Source of the DNA: Salipiger pallidus
GTDB lineage: Bacteria; Pseudomonadota; Alphaproteobacteria; Rhodobacterales; Rhodobacteraceae
Assembly: GCF_014643635.1 (NCBI RefSeq)
Contig: NZ_BMJV01000007.1
Span: forward strand, 133,736 to 197,735
Length of the DNA stretch: 64,000 nucleotides
Reading direction: 5' to 3'
The notes below the pieces were generated by a model that worked only from the letters and a program-made list of their open reading frames with translations, was not told the DNA's origin and ran no database searches. Position 1 is the first letter of the stretch; each line of letters opens with the position of its first letter. The position numbers and the translations under genes were made by a program. Shown in pieces: positions 36,964-46,171 of this stretch.

Positions 36964-38646
36964 TTACCCCAGCTTCACGTTGTCGATGCCGACGATGCGG
37001 TCGTAGGCCCAGTAGAGGATCAGGACCACCGCCAGCAGGATGGCACCCAGTGCCGCGGCGAGGCCCCAGTTGAGCGAGCTCGAGATGTGGTAGGCGATCC
37101 GGTTCGAGATGAACGTACCGGTGTTGCCGCCAACGATTTCGGGCGTGATGTAGTAGCCGATCGAAAGGATAAACACGAGGATCGACCCTGCCCCGATGCC
37201 CGGGATCGACTGCGGGAAATAGACCCGCCAGAAGGTCGTCCAGTTGGTCGCCCCGAGCGACTTCGCAGCGCGCACGTAGGTGGGCGGGATCGTCGACATC
37301 ACCGAGTACATGGGCAGGATCATGAAGGGCAGCAGGATGTGGGTCATGGCCACGATCGTGCCGAACTGATTGTTGATCATGGTCAGTCGGGAATCATCCG
37401 CCACAAGCCCGATCCACACCAGAACGTCATTGATGACGCCCTGTTGCTGCAACATGACCTTCCAGGCCGACGTCCGCACCAGCAGCGACGTCCAGAATGG
37501 CAGAAGTACGAGGATCATCAGCAGGTTTGCCGACCGTGCCGGCAGGTTCGACAGCAGATAGGCCACCGGATAGGCCAGCAGAATGCAGCTGAAGGTGATC
37601 ATCAGCGACATGAACAGGGTCCGCTGGAACAGCATGATGTAGATCCGCTCGTTCTCGGGACGGGGCTGCACACCGTCAGGCGTCAGCTCCATGTCGACGG
37701 AGTTCAGGAAATAGCCCGAGGTGTAGTCCGGCGAATAAAGCTTGATTGTCCGCCAGATCTCGGGGTCGACCCAATCCTCGTCGATCTCCTCGAAGCCCTG
37801 CTGGAAGGTGAGGCTTTCGAAATCGGGGCTGGCCACCAGCTCGTCCGCGGCGATCAGCATGTCGGCGCGCGGGCCACTGTAGGAGGACAGGTCGTTCGCG
37901 GCGAGGTCCTGGTAAAGCGCGGTATGGACCGCGGACCACGGCTCTTCCTCGAGCGGGCTGTTCTCTTCCTCGTCCTGTTGGAAGAGCGCGAAGTTCTCGT
38001 ATTGCTCTGCGGTCTTCGGCAGAATGTCGGCGATGCCCTCGCGCAGGGTGAATTCGGGCTGGGAATCGCCCTCCTGCCATTCGGACTGCTCGGCAATCCA
38101 CTCAGGATCGCCCATGAGCTCGGCCCAAGGCATGGCCTCGTCCCAGTTTTCGTCAAGATCCTCGAACTGGTCCCGGTAGAGCTCGCCGATGTCATCGAGC
38201 CCACGGCCCGAGCGACGGAACATCGAGGATGCGCCGGTCTGTTCGTAGTTCAGGCGCGAACCAAGGCGGGTATGGATACGCTGCTCCGCCGCGAAGAACA
38301 GGTCGTAATAGGCGCCCTCGTAGACCGCTTCAGGCGGTGTCCCAGCGCCGTCCCATTCCTCGAGCGCCTCGGTGGCGCGGGGCATGGTGTCGGAGACGAT
38401 CTGGTTCTCGACCGACCTAAAGAGCATGTCACCGATGGGCAGGATGAAGGACACCAGCACGAAGATCAACAGCGGCGCGATCAGCGCCAGCGCCCTTATC
38501 TTCTGCATGCGCAGCGCCTTGGCGAGGCTTTTCTTCAGTGGCGTGCCGTCGGCGGAAAGCATCGGGCCGTTGGTCTTGTCGGCCATGCGCATTGCATTGT
38601 CCGGTGTCGGTGCATCAAATTTGTCCGGGCCTGTGGCGTCGGTCAT
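36964..38646 (-). CDS. ABC transporter permease (PotB-like) with large acidic periplasmic insert
   Basis: A 560-residue protein against about 290 for PotB. The first helix (ALALIAPLLIFVLVSFILP, near residue 55) and the last 230 residues, with the EAA-like loop RAAKSLGATNWTTFWRVYFP, are a standard permease. Between them, about residues 75-330 are an acidic domain (FEDLDENWDEAMPWAEL, DEEENSPLEEEPW) placed on the periplasmic side, where the substrate-binding protein docks. Such inserts occur in some MalF-like permeases, but this one is unlike the MalF P2 domain by eye. It is translated with the following PotC-like gene. Confidence 0.86.
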   Translation of the reverse strand: MTDATGPDKFDAPTPDNAMRMADKTNGPMLSADGTPLKKSLAKALRMQKIRALALIAPLLIFVLVSFILPIGDMLFRSVENQIVSDTMPRATEALEEWDGAGTPPEAVYEGAYYDLFFAAEQRIHTRLGSRLNYEQTGASSMFRRSGRGLDDIGELYRDQFEDLDENWDEAMPWAELMGDPEWIAEQSEWQEGDSQPEFTLREGIADILPKTAEQYENFALFQQDEEENSPLEEEPWSAVHTALYQDLAANDLSSYSGPRADMLIAADELVASPDFESLTFQQGFEEIDEDWVDPEIWRTIKLYSPDYTSGYFLNSVDMELTPDGVQPRPENERIYIMLFQRTLFMSLMITFSCILLAYPVAYLLSNLPARSANLLMILVLLPFWTSLLVRTSAWKVMLQQQGVINDVLVWIGLVADDSRLTMINNQFGTIVAMTHILLPFMILPMYSVMSTIPPTYVRAAKSLGATNWTTFWRVYFPQSIPGIGAGSILVFILSIGYYITPEIVGGNTGTFISNRIAYHISSSLNWGLAAALGAILLAVVLILYWAYDRIVGIDNVKLG

Positions 38647-38748
38647 GCTGTCCCCGTCGGTTTTCTGTTCTTTATGAATTCTTTTATGTGCTGGTCATCC
38701 CGCGCGGAACGACCGCCACCCGCCCCCTTGCAGCCGGTGGGATCAGAG

Positions 38749-38762
38749 AGGCCGCGAACGGC
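38749..38762. other. hairpin between binding-protein and permease genes of importer 1
   Basis: GGCCG, loop CGAA, CGGCC (38749-38762), flanked by GAG/CTC that could extend the stem. It lies just after the binding-protein gene on the minus strand. Such intercistronic hairpins commonly raise binding-protein mRNA over permease mRNA. It is seen in sequence; the role is inferred. Confidence 0.45.
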
Positions 38763-38797
38763 CCCTCCGGAAGGTTCAGGCGTCAGCCCGCAAGCGC

Positions 38798-39904
38798 TTA
38801 TTGCGCGAGCCAGGACTGGAACTTCGCGTCGATGTCGTCGCGGTAGTCGGCCCAGAACTCGTAGTTGTAGAGCAGCGTGTTCCCGGCGTTGGCCGGATCG
38901 GTCGGCATGTGCGGCGCCATGTCGATGCCGAGCTCTGCGTGCTGGCCAACCAGCGGGGCCGAGGATTCACGCGCCGGGCCGTACGAGATGTAGGCTGCCT
39001 GGTCCGCAAGGCGCTGGGTGTCAGTGGCGAAGTACAGGAAGTCCTTCACGCGGGCGAGCGCCTCGTCCGACAGACCGGCCGGGATGATCCAGCCATCAAG
39101 GTCGAACACCTGCATGTCCCAGAGCATGTCGACCGGCTGGTCCTGCTCGACGATCAGCGAGAAGAGGCGGCCGTTGTAGGTCGAGCCCATGATGACTTCG
39201 CCGTCGGCCAGCAGCTGCGGGGTATCCGCACCGGCAGACCACCACACGACGTTGTCCTTGATGGTGTCGAGCTTGGCAAGCGCCTGGTCCTGGCCTTCCG
39301 GGGTCTCGAGAACGTCGTAGATCTCGTCCTTGGCCACGCCGTCGCAGTACAGCGCCCATTCCATGTTGTTGATCGGACGACGCTCGAGCGAGCGCATGCC
39401 CGGGTAGGTCTCGAGATCGAAGATCGCGCAGATGTCAGACGGCGGGGTGTCGCCGACGAGGTCGGTGCGGTAGCCGACGGTGGTCGAGTAGACGATCTGC
39501 GGGATGTAGCAGTCGGACACGATCAGGTCGCCGAAATCGTCCTCGGCCGAGGTGCCGTCATCGCCTTCGGCGAGCAGCTCGTCAGGATCGTATTCCATGG
39601 CGAGGCCTTCGTCGCACAGGCGGATGGCATCTGCGGCCACCACGTCCACGAGATCCCAGGTCACGTTGCCGGCTTCGTTCATTGCGCGGAGGCGGGCCAC
39701 CGCCTCGTTCGAGCTTTCATCCCAGGAAACGCTGACCTCGGGGTGCTCCTCGAGGTAGGGCTTCACATAGGCTTCGTCCTGGCTGCGCTGGTAGGCACCG
39801 CCCCACGACACGATGGTCATGCTGTCGGCCATGTCCTGAGCGGCCACCGCACCGGCGGCGACGGTCAGCGCCGTGGATGCCAGAAGTGTCTTGGTCAGTT
39901 TCAT
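38798..39904 (-). CDS. periplasmic polyamine-type substrate-binding protein
   Basis: A 368-residue binding protein of the PotD/PotF group (extracellular solute-binding family 1/8). A signal peptide ends at about residue 22 (ALTVAAGAVAAQD). The first mature strand TIVSWGGAYQRSQDEAYVKPYLEEH and later AIRLCDEGLAMEYD match putrescine/spermidine or closely related opine/polyamine binders with a tryptophan-glycine-glycine start. It delivers ligand to the PotB/PotC-like pair encoded downstream. The ABC ATPase gene lies upstream, so operon order is ATPase, binding protein, permease, permease. Ligand unconfirmed. Confidence 0.86.
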   Translation of the reverse strand: MKLTKTLLASTALTVAAGAVAAQDMADSMTIVSWGGAYQRSQDEAYVKPYLEEHPEVSVSWDESSNEAVARLRAMNEAGNVTWDLVDVVAADAIRLCDEGLAMEYDPDELLAEGDDGTSAEDDFGDLIVSDCYIPQIVYSTTVGYRTDLVGDTPPSDICAIFDLETYPGMRSLERRPINNMEWALYCDGVAKDEIYDVLETPEGQDQALAKLDTIKDNVVWWSAGADTPQLLADGEVIMGSTYNGRLFSLIVEQDQPVDMLWDMQVFDLDGWIIPAGLSDEALARVKDFLYFATDTQRLADQAAYISYGPARESSAPLVGQHAELGIDMAPHMPTDPANAGNTLLYNYEFWADYRDDIDAKFQSWLAQ

Positions 39905-40018
39905 TCGTAAGCTCCCATTGCGACCCGTAGTGTTTGTAGGGCAGCGCCACGGGTCTTGGCTGCGGCCCCGTTGCTGAGGGCCGGCGCATCACAGGGACGC
40001 GCCGGTCCGAATGTCGGA

Positions 40019-41119
40019 TCACCCGGCGTCGAGCGCGCGGCAATCCTCGGTCAACCAGCCGATGGTGACCTCTTCGCCGGGACGAAGCCGGCGCTGGTCG
40101 GGGCGGTTGCGCGTCTTGATGACGAAATCGCTGTTCCCGGCCACCTGCAGGCGGGTCCGGAAGATATCGCCCATGTAGACGAATTCCTTGACCGTCGCCT
40201 TCAGCGTATGGGCATCGGGGCCCAGCTGCGGGTCGACCTCGACCCGTTCGGGGCGGATCGACACGCGGGTGCGTTCGCCCACCTTGCTGACATTGACCGG
40301 CTTGGCGTCGATGGTCTCGCCGCCGTCCAGCTGGACGATGCAGTGGTCACCCTTAATCTCCTTGACCACGCCCTCGAGCGTGTTGTTCTCGCCGATGAAC
40401 TGCGCCACGAAGCTGTTCTGCGGCGCCTCGTACAGCTCGTCCGGAGGGGCCAGCTGCTGGATGCGGCCATCGTCGAACACAGCGACGCGGTCGGACATGG
40501 TCAGCGCCTCGGTCTGGTCGTGGGTCACATAGACCACGGTGATGCCAAGGCGGTGGGCCAGGTCGGTGATCTCGAACTGCATCTTCTCACGCAGCTGTTT
40601 GTCCAGCGCGCCGAGCGGTTCGTCCATGAGCACCAGCTCGGGCTCGAAGACCAGCGCGCGGGCCAGTGCGATCCGCTGTTGCTGACCGCCGGACATCTGC
40701 GCCGGACGCCGGCCGCCGAAGGCCCCCATCTCGACCATGTCGAGCGCACGCTGCACCTTCTTCTCGCGCTCGGACTTGCCGATCTTGCGCACTTCCAGCG
40801 GGAAGGAGAGGTTCTCGGCCACGGTCATGTGCGGGAAAAGGGCGTAGTTCTGGAAGACCATCCCGATGCCGCGCTTGTGCGGCGGGATGTTGTTGATGCT
40901 GACGCCATCCAGCTTGATCTCGCCGTTGGTGGCAGTCTCGAACCCGGCCAGCATCATCAGGCAGGTGGTCTTGCCCGAACCCGACGGCCCAAGCATGGTC
41001 AGGAACTCGCCTTTCGGCAGGCTCAGGTTCAGATCCTTGACGACGAGCGTTTCGCCGTCATAGCTTTTTTGCACGCGTTCGAACGCGACGAATGCGTCGC
41101 TTGCTCCGGTATCTGGCAA
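40019..41119 (-). CDS. ABC transporter ATPase, spermidine/putrescine type (PotA-like)
   Basis: A 366-residue importer ATPase: Walker A GPSGSGKTTCLMM near residue 43, signature MSGGQQQRIALARAL, Walker B LVLMDEPLGALD, then a TOBE domain from about residue 280 (VSIRPERVEVDPQL). The start is TTG at 41119 with GGGGAG six bases upstream; no in-frame ATG lies nearby upstream. It drives importer 1. The region upstream carries a large inverted repeat and separates it from divergent argE. Confidence 0.88.
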   Translation of the reverse strand: MPDTGASDAFVAFERVQKSYDGETLVVKDLNLSLPKGEFLTMLGPSGSGKTTCLMMLAGFETATNGEIKLDGVSINNIPPHKRGIGMVFQNYALFPHMTVAENLSFPLEVRKIGKSEREKKVQRALDMVEMGAFGGRRPAQMSGGQQQRIALARALVFEPELVLMDEPLGALDKQLREKMQFEITDLAHRLGITVVYVTHDQTEALTMSDRVAVFDDGRIQQLAPPDELYEAPQNSFVAQFIGENNTLEGVVKEIKGDHCIVQLDGGETIDAKPVNVSKVGERTRVSIRPERVEVDPQLGPDAHTLKATVKEFVYMGDIFRTRLQVAGNSDFVIKTRNRPDQRRLRPGEEVTIGWLTEDCRALDAG

Positions 41120-41538
41120 CTCCGGCTCCCCGTTTTTGTCTCGCGGATTTTGCTCCGCTGTCTTGTATCCCGAACTAAAACCCGTCCGGGACAGTCTTGC
41201 AACCGCTTAGGCTCAGCCCTGATATTGGCGGTCAAACTACAGGATATCCGGGCATGAAAGCGACGCTTTTCAGACAAAAGCGCCACTTTCAAAGCATCAT
41301 TCAGAACAATCGACTGCTCTAATTCCAGCACAACAGTGCCGACACCCGCCTCGCGCTGCCAATAATCTGGGCAGAATCGTCGGTTTCACCATAATTTAGG
41401 CTCGGCGCTGGCGCGAAATTCATCAATCGCATCGGAACTGAAGGCCCCGCGAGGCACATCCGACCGCTCGCAGCCCTTGTGTCATCCCCGCATCCGGTCC
41501 TAGATCCGAACAAGTCCTCAGCCCAACGGGAGACCTCC
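41120..41538. other. 419-base divergent region between importer 1 and argE
   Basis: This gap holds the promoters of importer 1 (minus) and argE (plus). The distinctive feature is the inverted repeat at 41256-41290, annotated separately. The rest is AT-richer than neighbouring genes, particularly 41200-41420, as expected for a promoter region. No gene was seen. Confidence 0.5.
41256..41290. promoter_or_regulatory. 35-bp two-arm inverted repeat upstream of importer 1
   Basis: GAAAG (41256-41260), CGA, CGCTTTT (41264-41270), loop CAGAC, AAAAGCG (41276-41282), CCA, CTTTC (41286-41290). Both the inner seven-bp and outer five-bp arms are perfect, with symmetrical three-base gaps. It lies about 140 bases upstream of the importer 1 ATPase start. 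This could be an operator bound by a dimer with four contact points, or an RNA hairpin in a 5' leader. Confidence 0.6.
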
Positions 41539-42693
41539 ATGCTGGAGCAGACCGAAACCATCCTCGAGCGCCTCATCGCCTTCCCCACAATTTCGCAGGA
41601 CAGCAACCTCGAGATGATGGACTGGATGGCGGACCGCCTGGAGGCCCTTGGCGCGCGGGTCGAGCTTTTCGGTGACGAAACAGGCACCAAGGCCAACATG
41701 TTCGCCACCATCGGCCCCGATATGCCCGGCGGGATCGTGCTTTCGGGCCATTCCGACGTGGTGCCCGTGACCGATCAGGCATGGTCTTCGGATCCCTTCA
41801 CGATGCTAGAACGGGACGGGTTGCTTTACGGGCGCGGTACCTGCGACATGAAAGGCTTTATCGCCGCCGCCCTCGCCATGGCCGAGCCGCTGTCGCAGGC
41901 CACGCTGACCCGACCGGTTCATCTGTGCTTTACCCATGATGAGGAAATCGGCTGCCTCGGCGCCCGCGCCCTTGTCCCCGAACTGAAGCGTCGCGGCTAC
42001 GCGCCCTCCATCGCCATCGTGGGCGAGCCCACAGAGATGCGCATCATCGAGGGTCATAAGGGCTGCTGTGAATACACTTGCCGCTTCCACGGGCTTGAAG
42101 GGCACGGCTCGAGCCCAGACCACGGCGTCAACGCAGTGGACTACGCGGTGCGCTACGTCACCCGCCTGATGCAACTGGCCGAGGCGCTGAAAGGACGCGC
42201 CCCGGAAGGCTCGCGCTTCGATCCGCCCTGGACCACCGTGAACGTGGGACGGCTGTCGGGCGGGGTCGCGCACAACGTCATCCCCGGCCTTGCCGAGATC
42301 GACTGGGAGATGCGCCCGGTCCAGCCCGGCGACGCCGAGTTCGTCAAGGACGCGCTGCACGCCTACGTCGAGACCGAGCTGCTTCCCGCCATGCGGGCCA
42401 CCCACCCCGCCGCCCGCATCGACACCACGGTGATCGGTGAGGTCGCCGGGCTCGAACCCATGGAGGATAACGCTGCCCGCGACCTCATCGCCCAGCTCAC
42501 CGGGCAGAACGAGGCGTCGGTGGTCCCCTTCGGCACCGAGGCGGGCCTCTTTCAGGAAATGGGCATGTCGGTGGTGCTTTGCGGCCCCGGCTCCATCGCG
42601 CAGGCGCACAAGCCGGACGAATTCGTCGCCCGTGGGCAGCTGTCGCAATGCCTCGACATGCTTCAGGGCCTGACCCGTAGCATCACTGCCTGA
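41539..42693 (+). CDS. argE: acetylornithine deacetylase (M20 family)
   Basis: A 384-residue zinc peptidase-fold enzyme: metal-binding LSGHSDVVPVTDQAW, GRGTCDMKGFIAAAL, catalytic DEEIGCLGARAL, and IVGEPTEMRIIEGHKG. It releases acetate from N-acetylornithine in arginine synthesis. Rhodobacterales generally make arginine with ArgJ, so an ArgE-type enzyme may also be catabolic or have a related substrate; several ArgE-like copies per genome are common. ATG 41539 has GGGAGA upstream. It is divergent from importer 1, a suggestive but unproven link to polyamine/ornithine metabolism. Confidence 0.84.
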   Translation: MLEQTETILERLIAFPTISQDSNLEMMDWMADRLEALGARVELFGDETGTKANMFATIGPDMPGGIVLSGHSDVVPVTDQAWSSDPFTMLERDGLLYGRGTCDMKGFIAAALAMAEPLSQATLTRPVHLCFTHDEEIGCLGARALVPELKRRGYAPSIAIVGEPTEMRIIEGHKGCCEYTCRFHGLEGHGSSPDHGVNAVDYAVRYVTRLMQLAEALKGRAPEGSRFDPPWTTVNVGRLSGGVAHNVIPGLAEIDWEMRPVQPGDAEFVKDALHAYVETELLPAMRATHPAARIDTTVIGEVAGLEPMEDNAARDLIAQLTGQNEASVVPFGTEAGLFQEMGMSVVLCGPGSIAQAHKPDEFVARGQLSQCLDMLQGLTRSITA

Positions 42694-43011
42694 ACAGGCG
42701 CTGCTCTTGCTGCGGGTCCACGGCCTTGCCATCCGATTGCGCGTCACGCCCCTCCGGACACACGCCACCATCCTGACGGGCAGTCGCGTAACCCTCTTGC
42801 CCCACAGGAAAAGAAAGATCGCAGCATAACCGAACAGCGCGCAGCCCTGCTCTTCTTCTCTTTAGAAGTACGCCGGGGGTGAGGCCGCAGGCCGAGGGGG
42901 CAGCGCCCCTTTGCGCCTGTCCGCCCATTGTAACGTGAGCATAGGCAGAACGCGGGCGGTATCAGGGACGTCCCCTCCGGGCCAAGGGGACCCGCAAGCA
43001 GTGGCAGCCCC
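42694..43011. other. 318-base gap between convergent argE and rmuC
   Basis: This gap contains dispersed repeat copy B at 42852-42910 and no gene. Short ORFs on both strands read through the repeat in GC-rich frames without recognisable protein features. Confidence 0.5.
42852..42910. repeat. dispersed intergenic repeat, copy B
   Basis: It starts TTCTTCTCTTTAGAAGTACG, passes through CCGGGGG and a GCCGCAGGC segment, and ends GGGGGCAGCGCCCC. The ending and overall plan match copy A (15391-15439) and the start matches the partial copy at 54838. This fits a REP-like family in gaps between genes. Confidence 0.6.
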
Positions 43012-44109
43012 CTACCCCTCCTCGCCATCGGCGAAATCGAAGGCATCGAGGCGCCGTGCCCGGTTTCCCGCCTTCTCGGCGGAGATGCGGATCTCGGCCA
43101 CATCCTTGGCCGCCTGCCCGAAATGCCGGTCAAGGTTGTCGACCCGCGTGCCCAGCCGGTCCACGTCCGCCGCCAGAAGCGCCAGCTCGCGCCGGATGGC
43201 CCCGGCCTGCTCGCGCATGCGGGCGTCCTTGAGGATGCCGCGCAGGGTGTTGAGCGTTGCCATGCAGGTGGTGGGCGACACGATCCAGACCCGCAGGCGG
43301 AACCCCTCGCGCACCACCTCGGGGTGGTTGGCGTGCAGCTCGGCATAGACCGCCTCCGACGGCAGGAACATCAGCGCCGAATCCGAGGTTTCGCCCTCGA
43401 TGATGTAGCGTTCAGCGATGTCGCGCAGGTGCTTGCGCACCGACAGCCGGAACGCCTGCGCGGCGCGGTTTCGAGCATCTCCCTTTTCGGCCCGCATAAG
43501 CGCCTCGTAGGCCTCGAGCGGGAACTTCGCGTCGATGACGATAGACCCCGGGGGATTGGGCATGTGGATCAGGCAATCCGCCCGCCGCCCCGTGGACAGG
43601 GTCGCCTGCCAGGTGAAGGCATCGGGCGGCAGTGCCTTGGCGACGATGTCCTGCAACTGGATCTCGCCAAAGGCACCGCGGGTCTGCTTGTTCGACAGGA
43701 TGTCCTGCAAGGACAGAACGTCCCCCGACAGGCGCGAGATGTTCTCCTGCGCCCGGTCGATCACCTTCAACCTCTGTTGCAGCTCGCCCAGTGAATGCGC
43801 CGTGCGGCGGGCGGTGCCGTGCAGGCTTTCGGCCATGCGGCCCTGCACCTCGGCCAGCCGCCGTTCCATCAGTTCGAGCATTGCCTGCTGACTCTGGGCT
43901 TGCGCCTCCGTGACGTGATGCAGCCCGCCGGCAAGGCGTTCCTGCCCCTCCCCCAGCGCCTGTACCTGTTGGCCCAGCCGCGCCAGCGGTGCGCCCAGCC
44001 GGGCGGCGCGGTTCGCGGCGCGGATTGCCATGACCATGGCCAGAAGGATGATCCCGACCACCAGCCCGAGCAGGATGCGAGGGTCCTCCAGCGAGATATT
44101 TCCGATCAT
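43012..44109 (-). CDS. rmuC: DNA recombination protein RmuC
   Basis: A 365-residue protein with an N-terminal membrane anchor (ILLGLVVGIILLAMVMAI), a long coiled coil (about residues 35-130), and the RmuC nuclease-like domain (TRGAFGEIQLQDIV, IVIDAKFPLEAYEAL, VYAELHANHPEVVREG). RmuC limits inversions at short inverted repeats; the mechanism is poorly known. The ATG overlaps the mutL TGA (ATGA), so the two repair genes are translationally coupled. It is shorter than E. coli RmuC (475). Confidence 0.92.
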   Translation of the reverse strand: MIGNISLEDPRILLGLVVGIILLAMVMAIRAANRAARLGAPLARLGQQVQALGEGQERLAGGLHHVTEAQAQSQQAMLELMERRLAEVQGRMAESLHGTARRTAHSLGELQQRLKVIDRAQENISRLSGDVLSLQDILSNKQTRGAFGEIQLQDIVAKALPPDAFTWQATLSTGRRADCLIHMPNPPGSIVIDAKFPLEAYEALMRAEKGDARNRAAQAFRLSVRKHLRDIAERYIIEGETSDSALMFLPSEAVYAELHANHPEVVREGFRLRVWIVSPTTCMATLNTLRGILKDARMREQAGAIRRELALLAADVDRLGTRVDNLDRHFGQAAKDVAEIRISAEKAGNRARRLDAFDFADGEEG

Positions 44110-45998
44110 GTGCGCCCGAAGAGCCTCTCGATATCCGACAGCTTCAGCTCTACGTAGGTGGGTCGGCCGTGGTTGCACTGGCCGGAATGGGGCGTTGCCT
44201 CCATTTCGCGCAGCAGCGCGTTCATCTCCTCGCCGCGCATGCGCCGCCCGGACCGGATCGAGCCATGGCAGGCGACGCGGCTCAGGATGGCCTCGATCTT
44301 TTCCTGCACCAGCTGGCTCTGGCCATAATCGGACAGCTCGTCGAGGATGTCGCGCAGAAGCGCCTTGCTGTCCACCTCGCCAAGGATCGCGGGCGTCTCG
44401 CGCACGGCAACGGCTCCGCCACCGAAGGGCTCAATGGACAGGCCCATTCGCGACAGGTCCTCTGCCACGGACAGCAGCCGCGTGAGGTCGCTGTCGGAAA
44501 ACTCCACGATGTCGGGGATCAGCAGGGCCTGCGCGGGCACGCCGCGTTCCGCCATCTGGCGCTTGAGCTTTTCATAGACCAGCCGCTCATGCGCAGCGTG
44601 CTGGTCGACGATGACGATGCCGTCCGAGGTCTGGGCGATGATGTAATTCTCGTGCACCTGCCCCCGCGCGGCCCCAAGCGGCAGCCCCTCGGGGCGCGGC
44701 GCCTCAGGCGCCGTGGGTTCGGAGGTGTCCGGCACCTCGACCCGGCCAGACCAGCCGCCGGAGAACTCGGCAAAGCCGTCTTCCCGCGGCGCCGGCGCAT
44801 AGGCGGGCTCGGGCGCATAGCCCGGCTGCGGCGCCTGCGCCCGGTAGGCCATGCCAAGCGCGCCCTGCGAGGGACGGTCCATCTGGTAGACGCGCGGGGC
44901 GCCGGGCGCCTCGGGGCGCATGGCGCCAAGCGTCGCCCCCGCCACGGTGGTCGAGGCGCGGTGACCGGCTTCGGCCAGTGCGTGGCGCAGGGACGACACG
45001 ATCAGCCCGCGCACAAGCCCCGGCTCGCGGAAGCGCACCTCGGATTTTGCCGGATGCACGTTCACATCCACCAGATGCGGGTCGCAATCCACGAAGAGCG
45101 CCGCCGCCGGGTGCCGGTCGCGGCTGAGGAAATCGGCGTAGGCCCCGCGCAGCGCCCCCACCAGCAGCTTGTCCTGCACCGGACGCCCGTTGACGAAAAG
45201 ATACTGCGCCACCGACGAGCCGCGCGAATAGGTCGGCAGGGCCGCAAGGCCGGTGAGGCGGAAGCCCTCGCGTTCGGCATCCACCGAAAGCGCGTTGTCG
45301 GTGAACTCGGCCCCCATGACCTGTCCCAGCCGCCCGCGCAGGGCATCGAAGAGATCCCCGGTGCAGGGATCGGCGCGGAAGGTCACGCGGTCCTTGCCGT
45401 CCGACACGTCGCGCAGGGTGAAGCCCACGGACGGCTCGGCCATGGATAGGCGCTTTAGCACATCCGAGATCGCCTGCATCTCGGCCCGGTCGGTGCGCAG
45501 GAACTTCAGTCGCGCCGGGGTCGCGTAGAACAGATCACGCAGGCTGACCACCGTGCCGCCGTTGAGCGCGGCGGGCTTCACCGCGCCGATCTGCCCACCT
45601 GAGACGCTGATCTCCGCGCCTTCCTCGCCCTGCGCCCGGCTCTGGATCACCAGCCGCCCCACGGCCCCAAGCGACGGCAACGCCTCGCCCCGGAAGCCGA
45701 AGCTGTTGATGTCGAGCAGGTCGCTCCCGTCGATCTTCGACGTGGCATGACGGGACAGCGCCAGCGGCAGCTCCTCCCCGGACATGCCGCAGCCGTCATC
45801 GGTGACGCGGATCAGTGTCTTGCCGCCATCAGCGATGTCCACCGACACCCGGCGCGCGCCCGCGTCGATGGCGTTCTCGACCAATTCCTTGACCGCAGAG
45901 GCGGGCCGTTCGACCACCTCGCCTGCGGCGATACGGTTGATCGCGGCATCGTCGAGTTGCCGAATAACGGGGCGAATATTGGGGCTGTGCGTGTTCAT
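44106..45998 (-). CDS. mutL: DNA mismatch repair protein MutL
   Basis: This 630-residue GHKL ATPase has INRIAAGEVVERPASAVKELVENAIDAG, DDGCGM, and RHATSKI with GFRGEALPS in the N-terminal half; residues about 335-440 are a Pro/Ala-rich linker, and the C-terminal dimerisation domain follows. The endonuclease motif DQHAAHERLVYE (DQHA-X2-E-X4-E) is intact, with supporting ACHGSIRSG and CNHGRPT motifs, so it should nick DNA itself rather than rely on MutH. Start ATG 45998 was chosen as homology begins there. rmuC overlaps its stop. Confidence 0.95.
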   Translation of the reverse strand: MNTHSPNIRPVIRQLDDAAINRIAAGEVVERPASAVKELVENAIDAGARRVSVDIADGGKTLIRVTDDGCGMSGEELPLALSRHATSKIDGSDLLDINSFGFRGEALPSLGAVGRLVIQSRAQGEEGAEISVSGGQIGAVKPAALNGGTVVSLRDLFYATPARLKFLRTDRAEMQAISDVLKRLSMAEPSVGFTLRDVSDGKDRVTFRADPCTGDLFDALRGRLGQVMGAEFTDNALSVDAEREGFRLTGLAALPTYSRGSSVAQYLFVNGRPVQDKLLVGALRGAYADFLSRDRHPAAALFVDCDPHLVDVNVHPAKSEVRFREPGLVRGLIVSSLRHALAEAGHRASTTVAGATLGAMRPEAPGAPRVYQMDRPSQGALGMAYRAQAPQPGYAPEPAYAPAPREDGFAEFSGGWSGRVEVPDTSEPTAPEAPRPEGLPLGAARGQVHENYIIAQTSDGIVIVDQHAAHERLVYEKLKRQMAERGVPAQALLIPDIVEFSDSDLTRLLSVAEDLSRMGLSIEPFGGGAVAVRETPAILGEVDSKALLRDILDELSDYGQSQLVQEKIEAILSRVACHGSIRSGRRMRGEEMNALLREMEATPHSGQCNHGRPTYVELKLSDIERLFGRT

Positions 45999-46171
45999 CG
46001 CACTAAACCTAGCAGCGGCCCCGCGATTCTGAAATGCCCCTCTGGGAACCTCGAGGCAGGGATGCAACCAAGGTCGGGGTCCAATCGTTTGGTAATATTC
46101 GTTAACCTTTCCGCAGCCCGCGCGCATCAATCAAATATCGCGGGATACGACAGAGCAGAATGGAGAGCATC

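Noticed and set aside
37087-39087. A 666-codon plus-strand ORF
   Set aside because: It is antisense to importer 1 genes, which have clear homology on the minus strand.
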